From contig QCKN01000001.1 in the NCBI GenBank assembly GCA_003215295.1, positions 124,001 to 188,000 of the forward strand: a stretch of 64,000 bases of DNA, given 5' to 3'. Below are positions 19,921 to 28,739 of the stretch, one piece after another. A program made the translations under genes and the position numbers. The notes below the pieces were generated by a model. That model had not been told where the DNA came from. It did no database searches and saw nothing but the letters and a program-made list of their open reading frames with translations. The first letter of the stretch is position 1. Every line of letters begins with the position of its first letter. The stretch is from Prochlorococcus sp. AG-409-P03. Lineage in GTDB: Bacteria; Cyanobacteriota; Cyanobacteriia; PCC-6307; Cyanobiaceae.

Positions 19921-20316
19921 TTTTGTGATAAATCAAAAGCATTGACAGGACTAAATAGTTGCTTATTTTTTATACGCACCTTTGAAAATGTGATAACTCT
20001 GCAGCCCGCTTGTGATAATTGTAGGAAACTACCCCTTATTTTAGCGCTTCAAATTAGTTCTTACTACTGATCTCTAAAAAGGTTTGTATTACACAATCAC
20101 AAGGTGTGTATTAATGCCGATCCTACAACTTGGACATCGAATATTATAGATATTGATAATTTATACAGGTTAAGTTTTCGTCTTGTTTTGAACTTGGCTC
20201 TTTGTTGACGAGAGATAACTATAAAAACTGTTAATAAAGATGATTGACTTATTTAAATCCGGGATTAGATTTTGATGAAGTCTCCTTTTAAGAAGCTTTT
20301 ATGTTAGTATCTAATT
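19921..20316. other. Gene-free AT-rich stretch
   Basis: About 400 bp at the left edge of the variable region. No ORF above about 30 codons, no RNA-like structure and no recognisable repeat was seen. It contains AT-rich tracts that could serve as the promoter of the following methyltransferase-like gene. Confidence 0.5.
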
Positions 20317-21162
20317 ATGCTAAAGATTAATGATCTAGTCCCTAGAGCTATTAATTACGAGGAGTACATTGCTGAAAATAATCTTCTCGCTATCTTGGGA
20401 CTTAAGGCTTTCCCCTCAAGCTCTAAAGTCAAAAAGACAAGCTCACATTCCTTTACTGTTGACCCAAGTAATGAGATTCCGCTTTCTGCAGACCTAGAGG
20501 ATCTGAGCAGACTGCATTACATAGCATGTTCTAGAAAAGTTACTACTATTCTCGAGTTTGGAGTTGGTAAGAGCACAGCAATTTTTGGGAATGCACTTGC
20601 TCTGAATAGGCAGAGTTATTATGACTTAACTTCTCGAGAGCTACGAAGAGGGAATCTTTATGAATGCCATTCTATTGACAACTCTCCATTTTGGATCAAG
20701 GAATGTAGCAAAATAATTCCTAATGAGATAATGGATAATAAGACGATTAACTTTCACCTTGCAAAATTAAATGTTTCAGATTTTTGTGGAAGAGTTTGTA
20801 CTTTTTATGATCCACTGCCCAATCTTTGCCCGGACTTAATTTATCTTGATGGGCCCGACCAATTCTCCCCAAATGGTGATATTCGTGGTTTGACTACGAA
20901 TCATCAAGATAGAATGCCTATGTCAGGCGATATCCTTGCTTTTGAGCACTTTCTACAGCCAGGAACTTTGATTATCATCGATGGCCGAACTGCTAATGCA
21001 AGATTCTTAGCTTCTAATCTTCAGAGAAGATGGGCGTATTGCTATTCTGCTGATTATGATCAGCACTTCTTTGAACTTCAAGAAGAACCTTTAGGTATCT
21101 ATAATAGGAAAATGCTTGATCACTGCTTAGGAGAAAATTATTTTGAAAGATTGTCCAAGTAG
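20317..21162 (+). CDS. SAM-dependent methyltransferase-fold protein, unknown substrate
   Basis: A 281-aa soluble protein I cannot assign to a named family. ILEFGVGKSTAIFG near residue 77 resembles methyltransferase motif I (SAM-binding E/DxGxGxS/T), and PDLIYLDGPDQFSP near residue 187 resembles the acidic motif of class I enzymes with polar acceptors. The rest of the core (DILAFEHFLQPGTLIIIDGR) fits the late beta strands. It has an ATG start, no signal peptide and no membrane segment, and stands alone between argJ and a gene-poor stretch. Context suggests modification of a surface glycan or its lipid carrier, but that is inference. Confidence 0.75.
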   Translation: MLKINDLVPRAINYEEYIAENNLLAILGLKAFPSSSKVKKTSSHSFTVDPSNEIPLSADLEDLSRLHYIACSRKVTTILEFGVGKSTAIFGNALALNRQSYYDLTSRELRRGNLYECHSIDNSPFWIKECSKIIPNEIMDNKTINFHLAKLNVSDFCGRVCTFYDPLPNLCPDLIYLDGPDQFSPNGDIRGLTTNHQDRMPMSGDILAFEHFLQPGTLIIIDGRTANARFLASNLQRRWAYCYSADYDQHFFELQEEPLGIYNRKMLDHCLGENYFERLSK

Positions 21163-21442
21163 TTTTTAACTTGTAAGGAAATACTTTTAGATTTTGATGA
21201 ATCCAATTGATCAATACCATAGACTATGCGATAAAAATGCAAAGTCTATTTATATTTACGTAGTTATGAAACATAGTTTATTGATTACTTGAGATCTATA
21301 AATTAAAAGCAACTAATGCATTCCTATGTCGAGTCTTTTAGGGCTCTCAATTTCTATTATTAACTTGAAAAATATCTTTAATAGTTTCTAGTAACTCTCT
21401 ATATTGAGATAATATGAGAATATTTTATGCGCTTTTTGAAAT

Positions 21443-21853
21443 TCATTGCTCATTGTGATTGATTCTAAGCTTGGCTTCTAAAGCTTCAACCCGTTTTTTG
21501 TTTACTCCTTTATCACCAACCCCAACTCTAGATTCAGATCTAATTTGGAGTATTTTCTTATTTGAGATTACTTGTATTTCTAGATCATCAACGTAGTGCA
21601 TCCATTTGCTCGTAGCTTCTGCATGTAGATATGAATCGCTTTGTTCCACTATTTTGGTTCTAGGAGTCTTAGTAACTGCTTCCACAGCATTGTTGAATAA
21701 CAATTTTGGGTCATTGGTTACCCAATTCACACGAACACAATGGGTAGTTACGACACATTCCGGGAGCTCGGCAATGAGAACATTGCTAAACAATGCATTA
21801 TTGCCGTAGGCAATCAGCATCGTAGAAAGTGCAAGCGTTATGATTTGCTGCAT
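21443..21853 (-). CDS. DUF1499 family exported protein
   Basis: The 136-residue product has an N-terminal hydrophobic signal-like segment (MQQIITLALSTMLIAYG) and a DUF1499 domain. Recognisable parts are the ECVVTTHCVRVNW region, SDSYLHAEATSKWMHYVDDLE, and the signature IRSESRVGVGDKGVNKKRVEAL. Family members occur in cyanobacteria and plastids and have no agreed function. The ATG start is clear. No operon partner is visible, and about 280 bp downstream is empty. Confidence 0.8.
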   Translation of the reverse strand: MQQIITLALSTMLIAYGNNALFSNVLIAELPECVVTTHCVRVNWVTNDPKLLFNNAVEAVTKTPRTKIVEQSDSYLHAEATSKWMHYVDDLEIQVISNKKILQIRSESRVGVGDKGVNKKRVEALEAKLRINHNEQ

Positions 21854-22166
21854 TAGACTTTGATTTAGGAATTAACAATAGCCTTTACCCATTACTAATG
21901 AAAGTCCAAGCAACTAGTGCATCTGTATTGAGATGGGCTTTGTAGCTTCACTTCCTTCTTTATACGACGTAGCTCTAGTATTTGCTTGGCATTCACCTTT
22001 AAGTAGGAGAAATGACCTTTATAGAGTGAGACATAAGGTATTGTTATGGCTATACAAAGGTAGTCTTTACCTGTTTGGAGTAATAGTGGCTTCAAATTGT
22101 CATATTAATGATTGCGAAAGAATAGAATTTTCTTTTGGAATGTCTGAGGCTTTACTTTGAGCATTG

Positions 22167-22436
22167 ATGATTTTTGAAAATAGCCGAAGAGGGATTTACG
22201 CTGCTGCAGTGGCTATTGCATTTTTATGCACAACAGGAGATCCTGTACCACCGTTTTCATCATCATCATCATCATCAAAGCTTGAGAAAATTACTTTGAT
22301 CCCTCCAAGGGCTAATACAGCGGAAAAGCCAATTGCGATAAAATCGAATTCCAAGATTCATTATTTGAATCCCGGGACTTTACAGGAAACACCAAAATTA
22401 CACGGCTCCTACAAGCTACTTGTAACTCTTGCTTAG
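22167..22436 (+). CDS. Hypothetical small secreted protein (uncertain)
   Basis: An 89-residue ORF with an N-terminal hydrophobic segment (GIYAAAVAIAFLCTTG), followed by a seven-serine run encoded by a TCA repeat and a polar tail. The ATG at 22167 is preferred over the TTG at 22164. No family was recognised. It could be a small exported protein or a chance ORF in a gene-poor area. Confidence 0.35.
   Translation: MIFENSRRGIYAAAVAIAFLCTTGDPVPPFSSSSSSSKLEKITLIPPRANTAEKPIAIKSNSKIHYLNPGTLQETPKLHGSYKLLVTLA
22257..22277 (+). repeat. (TCA)7 trinucleotide repeat
   Basis: Seven uninterrupted TCA units lie in frame in the hypothetical ORF, encoding serines. Slippage would change protein length by whole residues without shifting the frame. 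Confidence 0.9.
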
Positions 22437-22686
22437 AAAATGCGCCGATATGTCAAGTGGACAATAACGGCAAGTGTTTGCATCTCCTGTGTAATTCGGA
22501 GCATATGAATGATGGCTGGCTACTTCATTGCCCGATCTTGGCTTAAATAGCTGCTTTTTTCGATTCCTGAGTCGTTGGGTGCAGCTATTTGATCTTTGGT
22601 TAAAGTCTCAGGCCTTAGAAAGGCAAAGGCAGGGTCAATGAGAGTTTCTTTGTCCTGCCTCTTTAGAGGAACTGATGCTAGGCCAT

Positions 22687-22875
22687 TTAGGCGTCAGCAT
22701 CTTTTACGGCATATCCTTCTTTAGAAAACAAGCTGGTATAACCAGTTGTGGATCTAGCCCGTAGGATAATTACGTGGACTGGGATCGCTACTACAGCATG
22801 AGCAATCGTTAGAAGCCAGAAATCCATTGGGACTCCTGGTTGTCCGTAAATGGCAAATAGATGACTTGAAAACAT
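22687..22875 (-). CDS. Small membrane protein, unknown
   Basis: A 62-residue protein with one hydrophobic segment (FWLLTIAHAVVAIPVHVIIL) followed by a basic then polar tail (RARSTTGYTSLFSKEGYAVK). ATG start. The composition resembles small thylakoid-associated proteins, but I do not recognise it as a named photosystem subunit. It stands alone, with an AGGCAGG / CCTGCCT inverted repeat downstream of its stop (about 22626-22664) that might terminate it. Confidence 0.55.
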   Translation of the reverse strand: MFSSHLFAIYGQPGVPMDFWLLTIAHAVVAIPVHVIILRARSTTGYTSLFSKEGYAVKDADA

Positions 22876-23404
22876 TGATTTGATTTAGCAGCCTTTGCTT
22901 TCCGAGCTTGATTCAAAATGGACTTTTTTGTAAGAGAATTGCTGAAAAGTTAACGCGTTTTTTCAAAACATGTTTTGTTTCACTAAAATACCTGGTCAGT
23001 TCTAGGGATCTGTCTAATTGGCAAAGACGATGGATTGGATTACGGTTTAGATAACGCTTTCGCCATGTTCCTTTAAAGCCAGGCTTTCAATCTATGCAGT
23101 CTTTGCCCTAATGAATTGCAAACAGCTATGACATGCTTCAAGAGGAAACAAGAACAGGTGCAAAGCTCCATGCAAGGGCTAACTGCCTAAAAGGAAATCC
23201 AATTACAGTAGATACAACATCAAGAGCAACTCTTCCTGCTAGCACGTCTCAAGAAATTTAATGGATCGACAAGCTAGTGGATTTTTTATCAAACCGCGAG
23301 AGCTGCTTGTCCTATAAGAGTGCAGGAAAGCTTGCTGCTGATCACTAGTCTGTCTGCATGTATTGTGCTGCCGATTGAAGATTTCTTGATATAAGGCTCT
23401 CTAC
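22876..23404. other. Gene-poor region
   Basis: About 530 bp with no confident gene. One 42-codon plus-strand ORF (23133-23261) is listed separately. Otherwise only short interrupted frames are seen, consistent with decayed or regulatory DNA. Confidence 0.5.
23133..23261 (+). CDS. Possible 42-aa ORF, unknown
   Basis: ATG at 23133 opens a 42-residue polar frame (MLQEETRTGAKLHARANCLK...) ending at TAA 23261. There is no clear ribosome-binding site and no recognised family. It is reported because it is the longest frame inside a 530-bp gap and is too short for the ORF track. Confidence 0.22.
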   Translation: MLQEETRTGAKLHARANCLKGNPITVDTTSRATLPASTSQEI

Positions 23405-23914
23405 TCAGAACCGTTTCCAACCCTTACGATGTAAGAAGATGTATACAACTACAATAGAAATCCACAATGGCATTAAATAAATAGCTGTAATTAAACCCAT
23501 AAAAAGTATCCAAATCATGAATATAAGTACAATTCCACTAAGTAGATATAGTATCCATTTACGTATTCTTTTAATCCAGAACTTACCTTCCAATCTATCA
23601 AGTTGATCCTGGAGGGATTGTTTTTCTTGATACAATGCTATCAACCGTTCTGTATGCCATGTGGTTGATGTTTCTACGGCGGATTTGTACCATTTTTTCT
23701 TGACTGAATGTAACAACCCACTATTCCTATCAAGAGTTGCTCTGAGTCCAACCAATTGCGCTTCGAAAATGTTTTTAGTCGATTCTGAAATTTGTAGTTC
23801 AAGTTGCCTTATGTGTTTTTTTAAATTCTTACTAAGCGATTTCTCGTCATCAGAGGCATTATATGGTTTTATTGACGAGTTGTTTGATGTTTTTGGGAGA
23901 AACCAAATCCTCAT
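23405..23914 (-). CDS. Coiled-coil membrane protein, unknown
   Basis: The 169-residue product starts at ATG with a polar, charged region (about residues 20-110) rich in K/E/L heptad-like spacing (SLSKNLKKHIRQLELQISES; ALYQEKQSLQDQLDRLEG). It ends in two adjacent hydrophobic segments (ILYLLSGIVLIFMIWILFMG and IYLMPLWISIVVVYIFL). That suggests a membrane-anchored cytoplasmic coiled coil. No family was recognised. It lies near the DUF2079 membrane protein on the same strand with a gap of about 95 bp, so cotranscription is possible. Confidence 0.6.
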   Translation of the reverse strand: MRIWFLPKTSNNSSIKPYNASDDEKSLSKNLKKHIRQLELQISESTKNIFEAQLVGLRATLDRNSGLLHSVKKKWYKSAVETSTTWHTERLIALYQEKQSLQDQLDRLEGKFWIKRIRKWILYLLSGIVLIFMIWILFMGLITAIYLMPLWISIVVVYIFLHRKGWKRF

Positions 23915-24008
23915 TGCATTAAACGGCTAAGGTTCATGAAATTAGTTTTTAATCATTTTTCTATTATAACTGCTTTCTTTGCGGACATTATATGGTGATC
24001 TTTCTTGT

Positions 24009-25418
24009 TTATGATTGCTCGAATAATGTGATTGCTTTTCCGCTGTAAATGACGCTCCAGTTTTTGCTTTGATTTAAACGAAGTTTGATTTTTTCGATTA
24101 CTTCGGCTGATGAATTCCATCCAGGATATTCTTGATTTATCAAAATCTGGTCATAGTCATTTAATCTATCAAGCTTTCTCGCAGTTGCTATATCAATTAT
24201 TCTGCGACGAGATAAGTGAGGTATAAGATTATTGCTAGTCAAAACTGCAGCCTTAGGATTGACTAGTTGAATTGCTTCTCTACTTTCATGAGCTGTGGAA
24301 AGCTGATCTTGAAATGAGCCGAAAAAGAATGTTATTCGAGAAAATATAATAAAGCTGATTGTAGTCCATATGAGAATTAAAGTAGAGATTTGCTTACGCA
24401 TCAATTGTGGATATCCATCGACTCCCTCTGAACCTTGGGCAAGGGTTTTCTGCACCGCAATTGCTAGGAATGGTACAAAGAAAAGAGAATAATGGTGAAC
24501 TAAATTTTTAAGAGGTAACTCTGATGCAGCAAGATTTAGTAGTAGTAATGGTGAAAAAGGAATAAAACTTAGAAATAATTTTTTTCGGTTCTTATGGAAG
24601 ATCAGATAAAATATAGGTATTAAAAGAAGAAAAAGGTATTCTAGATTTTCTATTGAAAAGAATTGTTGATTTATTTGAGATATCACTTGAATTAAATTAA
24701 TGCTTTCAAAATTTGCATTTTGCCCGAATCCAAACTTATCGGCGTGACGAATTAATTGAGCATCTGCACCACCAAAATGTGGTATCAATATACCTCCTAC
24801 AATTGTTAACCATGCGAAACCTATTCCAGAAAGAGTGATAAAGAGCTTTCGCTTCCTTTTAATTAGAAGCCAAAGAGCTATTCCTATCACTAAGAATGCG
24901 ATACTTACTTTACAGGTTAAGGCAAATATTAAATAAAGAATAGCACGCCAATTAGATTGAGGTTTTGAATCATCTAAAATCCCTACGGCTTCAATTACAA
25001 GAGGAATAGCTAGAACCTCCGGATGGAAGTCAAATATTGCAGTATTAAAAACTACTGGATAAAGGAGTACGACCAAAAGGCTTATTCCTGTTCTGGCTCG
25101 AGTTAGTCCATTTTTGCGAGCCAGGCGTTCCAGCGGGAAGACTGCACTAGCAAGAGCCCCAGCCTGAATGAAAAAAAGAAAATTTGTCGAAGGAAATAAT
25201 GCTGCAATCCATCCGAGTGGGTAGAGAACAATTGCTCCATGATCACCCAGAACATGGAAACCCAGTAAGCTACTTTGAGCTGGTAAGCCTTGGGATATTA
25301 GATAAATTGCTTGATTAAAAATTCCTAGATCCCAAGCAGAAGTTTGAAACCAATAGTGACGCAGGCTTAAACCTGTGCCATAAATAAAAAAGCTTATTAG
25401 GAAAAATATCCAGGCCAA
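24009..25418 (-). CDS. DUF2079 integral membrane protein
   Basis: A 469-residue polytopic membrane protein with about 10-12 hydrophobic segments. The N-terminal part (TSAWDLGIFNQAIYLISQGL, HVLGDHGAIVLYPLGW) is characteristic of DUF2079, whose members resemble GT-C glycosyltransferases. The D-x-G acidic loop after the first helix fits a GT-C active site, so transfer of a sugar from a polyprenyl phosphate donor is plausible but unproven. It starts at TTG (25418) with no nearby ATG. It lies 75 bp downstream of the aldolase/dehydrogenase gene in the glycan-like region. Confidence 0.85.
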   Translation of the reverse strand: MAWIFFLISFFIYGTGLSLRHYWFQTSAWDLGIFNQAIYLISQGLPAQSSLLGFHVLGDHGAIVLYPLGWIAALFPSTNFLFFIQAGALASAVFPLERLARKNGLTRARTGISLLVVLLYPVVFNTAIFDFHPEVLAIPLVIEAVGILDDSKPQSNWRAILYLIFALTCKVSIAFLVIGIALWLLIKRKRKLFITLSGIGFAWLTIVGGILIPHFGGADAQLIRHADKFGFGQNANFESINLIQVISQINQQFFSIENLEYLFLLLIPIFYLIFHKNRKKLFLSFIPFSPLLLLNLAASELPLKNLVHHYSLFFVPFLAIAVQKTLAQGSEGVDGYPQLMRKQISTLILIWTTISFIIFSRITFFFGSFQDQLSTAHESREAIQLVNPKAAVLTSNNLIPHLSRRRIIDIATARKLDRLNDYDQILINQEYPGWNSSAEVIEKIKLRLNQSKNWSVIYSGKAITLFEQS

Positions 25419-25493
25419 AATTTAATTGAATGACTAGACAGGAATATACTTTGGTATAGGCTAAAGAATCGATGCAGCGATTGTTCTAAATGT

Positions 25494-27635
25494 TCATCTT
25501 ACCATTGCAGAAACATTTCCCCCATCAACAGTTAGCAAGGCACCAGTAGTCTTATCCATTGATGCAAGTGCAACAAAGGCTTTTGCAACATCTATAGCTT
25601 TCACTTCAGAGTTTAAAAGATTACCTGACATATATTCATCTTGACTTACGCCACGAGCATGTGCTCTGCTTGCTATCATTTCATCATTTAACAATCCAGA
25701 ACGAATCCTGTCAGCATTAATCCCATTAGATCTTATTTTTGCCTGGCCTTCTTCTAATGCATATTGTTTCATTAAGGCGAGCAAACCTGCTTTGGCAATT
25801 CCATAAGCACCAAAATTTTGACCAGGGTTAAGAGCTTGTTTGCTAATATTAAAAAGAATTTGCCCTCCAATTTGCACTAAATTGCTATTATTTGCTTTAT
25901 CTTGTGCTTTAAAGATCTGGACTGCCTGCTTAGCAACATATTGGTGAGACATCAAATTAAGTTCGATACTTCTCTTTAAAATCGAATCATCCAAATCTGC
26001 TATTCGACCAGATGATGCTGCACCAGCATTTGAAATAACAATATCTAGACCTCCAAAGTGCACTAGTGTATCTTCAAATGCTTTTCTGACTTCCTCACGA
26101 TTAGTTAAATCACATCCAATAACAAGTGAGTTTGACCCACATGCTTCAGCGGTTTTTTGAGCAGCATTGATATTTTTGTCAATTGCAATAATCTCTGCAC
26201 CTAGCGAAGAGAATTCTTTTGCTATAGCTGCGCCAATAGCGCCTCCTGCTCCAGTTATCATTACAACTTGACCATCAAACTTTAGCTTTTTCATTTTTCC
26301 TAATTTTGCTTGCTCAAGACTCCAATACTCCATCTCAAATGTCTCTTTTTCAGTAACTGGTTTGTATGCTCCTAAAGCTTCTGCTGCGAGGATTGTTGCT
26401 ACCCATGCTTCACCTATATCTGCTGTAACTTGCGCGGATTTTTTAGTCCTTCCAATTCCAATCATCCCAACACCAGGAAATAATATTAATCGTGGTAGAG
26501 GATCGAGCTGTTTTTTTTGTTCACCAGTATCGATGTTATATCTTGTGAAATAATTTATATATTCCTTCTTATATTCTTCTAAGCTTTTCTGAGCTGTTGA
26601 TAGCCATTTATTCATAGAAAGATTATCTTGGTCATTCTCTAATCTGTCTGGTAATTTATCCACAACCCAAGGTTTTGCTTTGGTTCTAATCACATGGTCT
26701 GGAGTGACTACTCCTCGCTGTGACAGCTCTTTTAGGTTTGAGGAATTAACTAGATCTAGAATATCTTTATTCACTCGAATATCAAAAACCCATCTGTTGT
26801 CTGTTGACTGTCTACAATCTTCCTTACAGAGCAAACCTCTTAAGTAGGCTATTGCTTGATATAGGTTCTTTGTTGACTTGACTCTATGAGAACTTTTACA
26901 CAGACTAAGTGATATTTTTCTAGGGAGAACCCTTTCCGCTTGATTCACTAGCTTGATCATGCGCTTGTAACTTTCTTTAGCTGTTTCCCCAAATGAAAAA
27001 ATCCCATGCTTTAGTAATATCATGCCCTCTATCTCGGAGTCGATGATATTTGTATTTCTGATAGCTTTTTCATAGGCATTTGATGCTTCAAGAGCTAGTT
27101 GAAAGCCTGGCATTACATATGGAATAATTATCACCTTATTCCCATAGATCTCTCTACAAATTTCTTCAGCATTTTCTTGATCTGCCAGTGCAAGCAAGGC
27201 TACTGAATGCGTATGATCAACAAATTTATGTGGTAAAAAGGCGTGGAGAAGAGCTTCAACAGAAGGGTTTGGTGAATTAGGGTTTATCAAATTTATACGC
27301 TGTGTCGCAACCATGGCTTCGTCTGACAAAGCCTTAAGGCTCTTCAGTCTCCTTAGAGGCTCGAGCCTTACTCCAGGATGTCCGGCAGGCTCAATCGTTG
27401 CTAAATCCCACCCAGATCCTTTTATGAACATTACACTTGTGTCTACTCCTACGAGATCTTTTACTTGGCTTTTGACAGATGTGTTGCCTCCTCCATGCAA
27501 AACTAGTTCAGGATCTTGCCCTAGCAAACGAGCTGAATAGGTTCGAAGCGACAAGTCTTCGTTAATGCTTTCAGAGCAATATTGTTCAACGATCTTCGCA
27601 GCTTGCTTGTCTGACCATAGATCTATGCAAGCCAT
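25494..27635 (-). CDS. Bifunctional class II aldolase / short-chain dehydrogenase
   Basis: A 713-aa fusion of an N-terminal class II aldolase domain (about residues 30-400; ELVLHGGGNTSVK, histidines in FVDHTHSVALLAL) and a C-terminal SDR domain (about 440-713; VMITGAGGAIGAAIA nucleotide-binding motif, catalytic tyrosine and lysine in YGIAKAG). Characterised relatives cleave rhamnulose-1-phosphate to lactaldehyde and DHAP and oxidise the lactaldehyde. No kinase, isomerase or sugar transporter neighbours it, so the true substrate is open. ATG start. It is divergent from rfbF across about 330 bp. The length is normal for the fusion family. Confidence 0.9.
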   Translation of the reverse strand: MACIDLWSDKQAAKIVEQYCSESINEDLSLRTYSARLLGQDPELVLHGGGNTSVKSQVKDLVGVDTSVMFIKGSGWDLATIEPAGHPGVRLEPLRRLKSLKALSDEAMVATQRINLINPNSPNPSVEALLHAFLPHKFVDHTHSVALLALADQENAEEICREIYGNKVIIIPYVMPGFQLALEASNAYEKAIRNTNIIDSEIEGMILLKHGIFSFGETAKESYKRMIKLVNQAERVLPRKISLSLCKSSHRVKSTKNLYQAIAYLRGLLCKEDCRQSTDNRWVFDIRVNKDILDLVNSSNLKELSQRGVVTPDHVIRTKAKPWVVDKLPDRLENDQDNLSMNKWLSTAQKSLEEYKKEYINYFTRYNIDTGEQKKQLDPLPRLILFPGVGMIGIGRTKKSAQVTADIGEAWVATILAAEALGAYKPVTEKETFEMEYWSLEQAKLGKMKKLKFDGQVVMITGAGGAIGAAIAKEFSSLGAEIIAIDKNINAAQKTAEACGSNSLVIGCDLTNREEVRKAFEDTLVHFGGLDIVISNAGAASSGRIADLDDSILKRSIELNLMSHQYVAKQAVQIFKAQDKANNSNLVQIGGQILFNISKQALNPGQNFGAYGIAKAGLLALMKQYALEEGQAKIRSNGINADRIRSGLLNDEMIASRAHARGVSQDEYMSGNLLNSEVKAIDVAKAFVALASMDKTTGALLTVDGGNVSAMVR

Positions 27636-27968
27636 AATAAAACTCTATCTTCTGACTGAGAAAAAGATTATTTATATTATAGTCTACATGGCTTTATTTT
27701 GATTTATTTGAATATTTTTTCTATCAGTACCTCTTGCTTGTTAAGATATAGAAGAAATTGTGGGTTGTCATAATTACTTAGGATTTTAAATTTCCTTAGA
27801 TTCGGGAATTATAATAAACATGATTTCTTGTCCCTTGAGTCAAAGTCTTATCTTTGACTGCTAAGTAATGATTGATTCATTTGTTTGCTCGATACACGTT
27901 AGAGCGAATACATATTACTCCAATCTCTTGTAGTATTGGTACTCATTAACCATTTGGCCAGACAAAGC
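27636..27968. other. Divergent intergenic region upstream of rfbF
   Basis: About 330 bp, AT-rich, between the divergent aldolase/dehydrogenase gene and the sugar-nucleotide operon. It should contain both promoters. The only structured element seen is the inverted repeat at 27838-27859. Confidence 0.55.
27838..27859. promoter_or_regulatory. Perfect 8-bp inverted repeat
   Basis: AGTCAAAG and CTTTGACT are separated by 6 nt, between two divergent genes. There is no following T-tract, so a regulator-binding site is more likely than a terminator. Function inferred from position only. Confidence 0.4.
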
Positions 27969-28739
27969 ATGAAGGCTGTAATCCTTGCTGGTGGTCTTGG
28001 TACGAGACTTAGCGAAGAAACCCATTTACGACCTAAGCCTATGGTTGAAGTTGGTGGAAAGCCTTTGCTATGGCATATTTTAAAGATTTATGGTTATCAC
28101 GGAATTAATGAATTTATTATTTGTTGTGGTTATAAGGGATATATGATCAAGGAATACTTCTCAAATTATCTACTCCATAACAGTGATGTCACGTTCCATT
28201 TAGATTCAGATAATAGAATGGAAGTACACCATGTAAAAAATGATCCTTGGAAAGTCACGTTGATTGATACAGGCGAGCATTCTCAGACAGCAGGACGACT
28301 TTCTCTAGTAAAAGATTATTTGAGTAATGATACTTTTTGTTTTACCTATGGAGATGGAGTGGCAGATATTGATCTGACAGCTTTGATTGATCACCATAAG
28401 AAGGAGGGTAGGCAAGCGACTTTGACTGCAGTTCAACCCCCAGGGCGGTTTGGGGCATTGAGCTTGGATGGCAATGCAGTATCGAGATTCCAGGAAAAGC
28501 CTGATGGGGATAATGCTTGGGTCAATGGTGGTTTTTTTGTTTTAGAACCTTCTGTGATTGATTTAATAGCTTCTAAAAGTACAAGTTGGGAGTCTGATGT
28601 TCTTCCTAAGTTGGCCTCGCTTGGTCAGCTTAGTGCCTATAGGCATGGCGGTTTTTGGCAGCCTATGGACACATTGCGTGACCGATTAAAACTCGAAGAG
28701 CTTTGGCTCACAGGTCAAGCTCCGTGGTCTTTATGGTGA
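27969..28739 (+). CDS. rfbF: Glucose-1-phosphate cytidylyltransferase
   Basis: Makes CDP-glucose from CTP and glucose-1-phosphate, the entry to CDP-deoxysugars. The nucleotidyltransferase motif MKAVILAGGLGTRLSEET and the adjacent RPKPMVEVGGKPLLWHI are diagnostic, and FCFTYGDGVADI supplies the metal-binding aspartates. The track start at 27936 adds 11 residues before the conserved N-terminal strand; ATG 27969 gives 256 aa, the usual length. It is first in a four-gene operon; its stop overlaps the rfbG start by 1 bp (TGATG) if the 28739 ATG is used. Confidence 0.95.
   Translation: MKAVILAGGLGTRLSEETHLRPKPMVEVGGKPLLWHILKIYGYHGINEFIICCGYKGYMIKEYFSNYLLHNSDVTFHLDSDNRMEVHHVKNDPWKVTLIDTGEHSQTAGRLSLVKDYLSNDTFCFTYGDGVADIDLTALIDHHKKEGRQATLTAVQPPGRFGALSLDGNAVSRFQEKPDGDNAWVNGGFFVLEPSVIDLIASKSTSWESDVLPKLASLGQLSAYRHGGFWQPMDTLRDRLKLEELWLTGQAPWSLW

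Noticed and set aside
21895-22160. Opposing ORFs 21895-22095 (-) and 21933-22160 (+)
   Set aside because: The two overlap on opposite strands and neither has a domain, signal or ribosome-binding site that favours it.
22626-22664. AGGCAGG/CCTGCCT repeat as a definite terminator of the 62-aa gene
   Set aside because: The loop is about 20 nt and no T-tract follows, so it is mentioned only in the gene entry.
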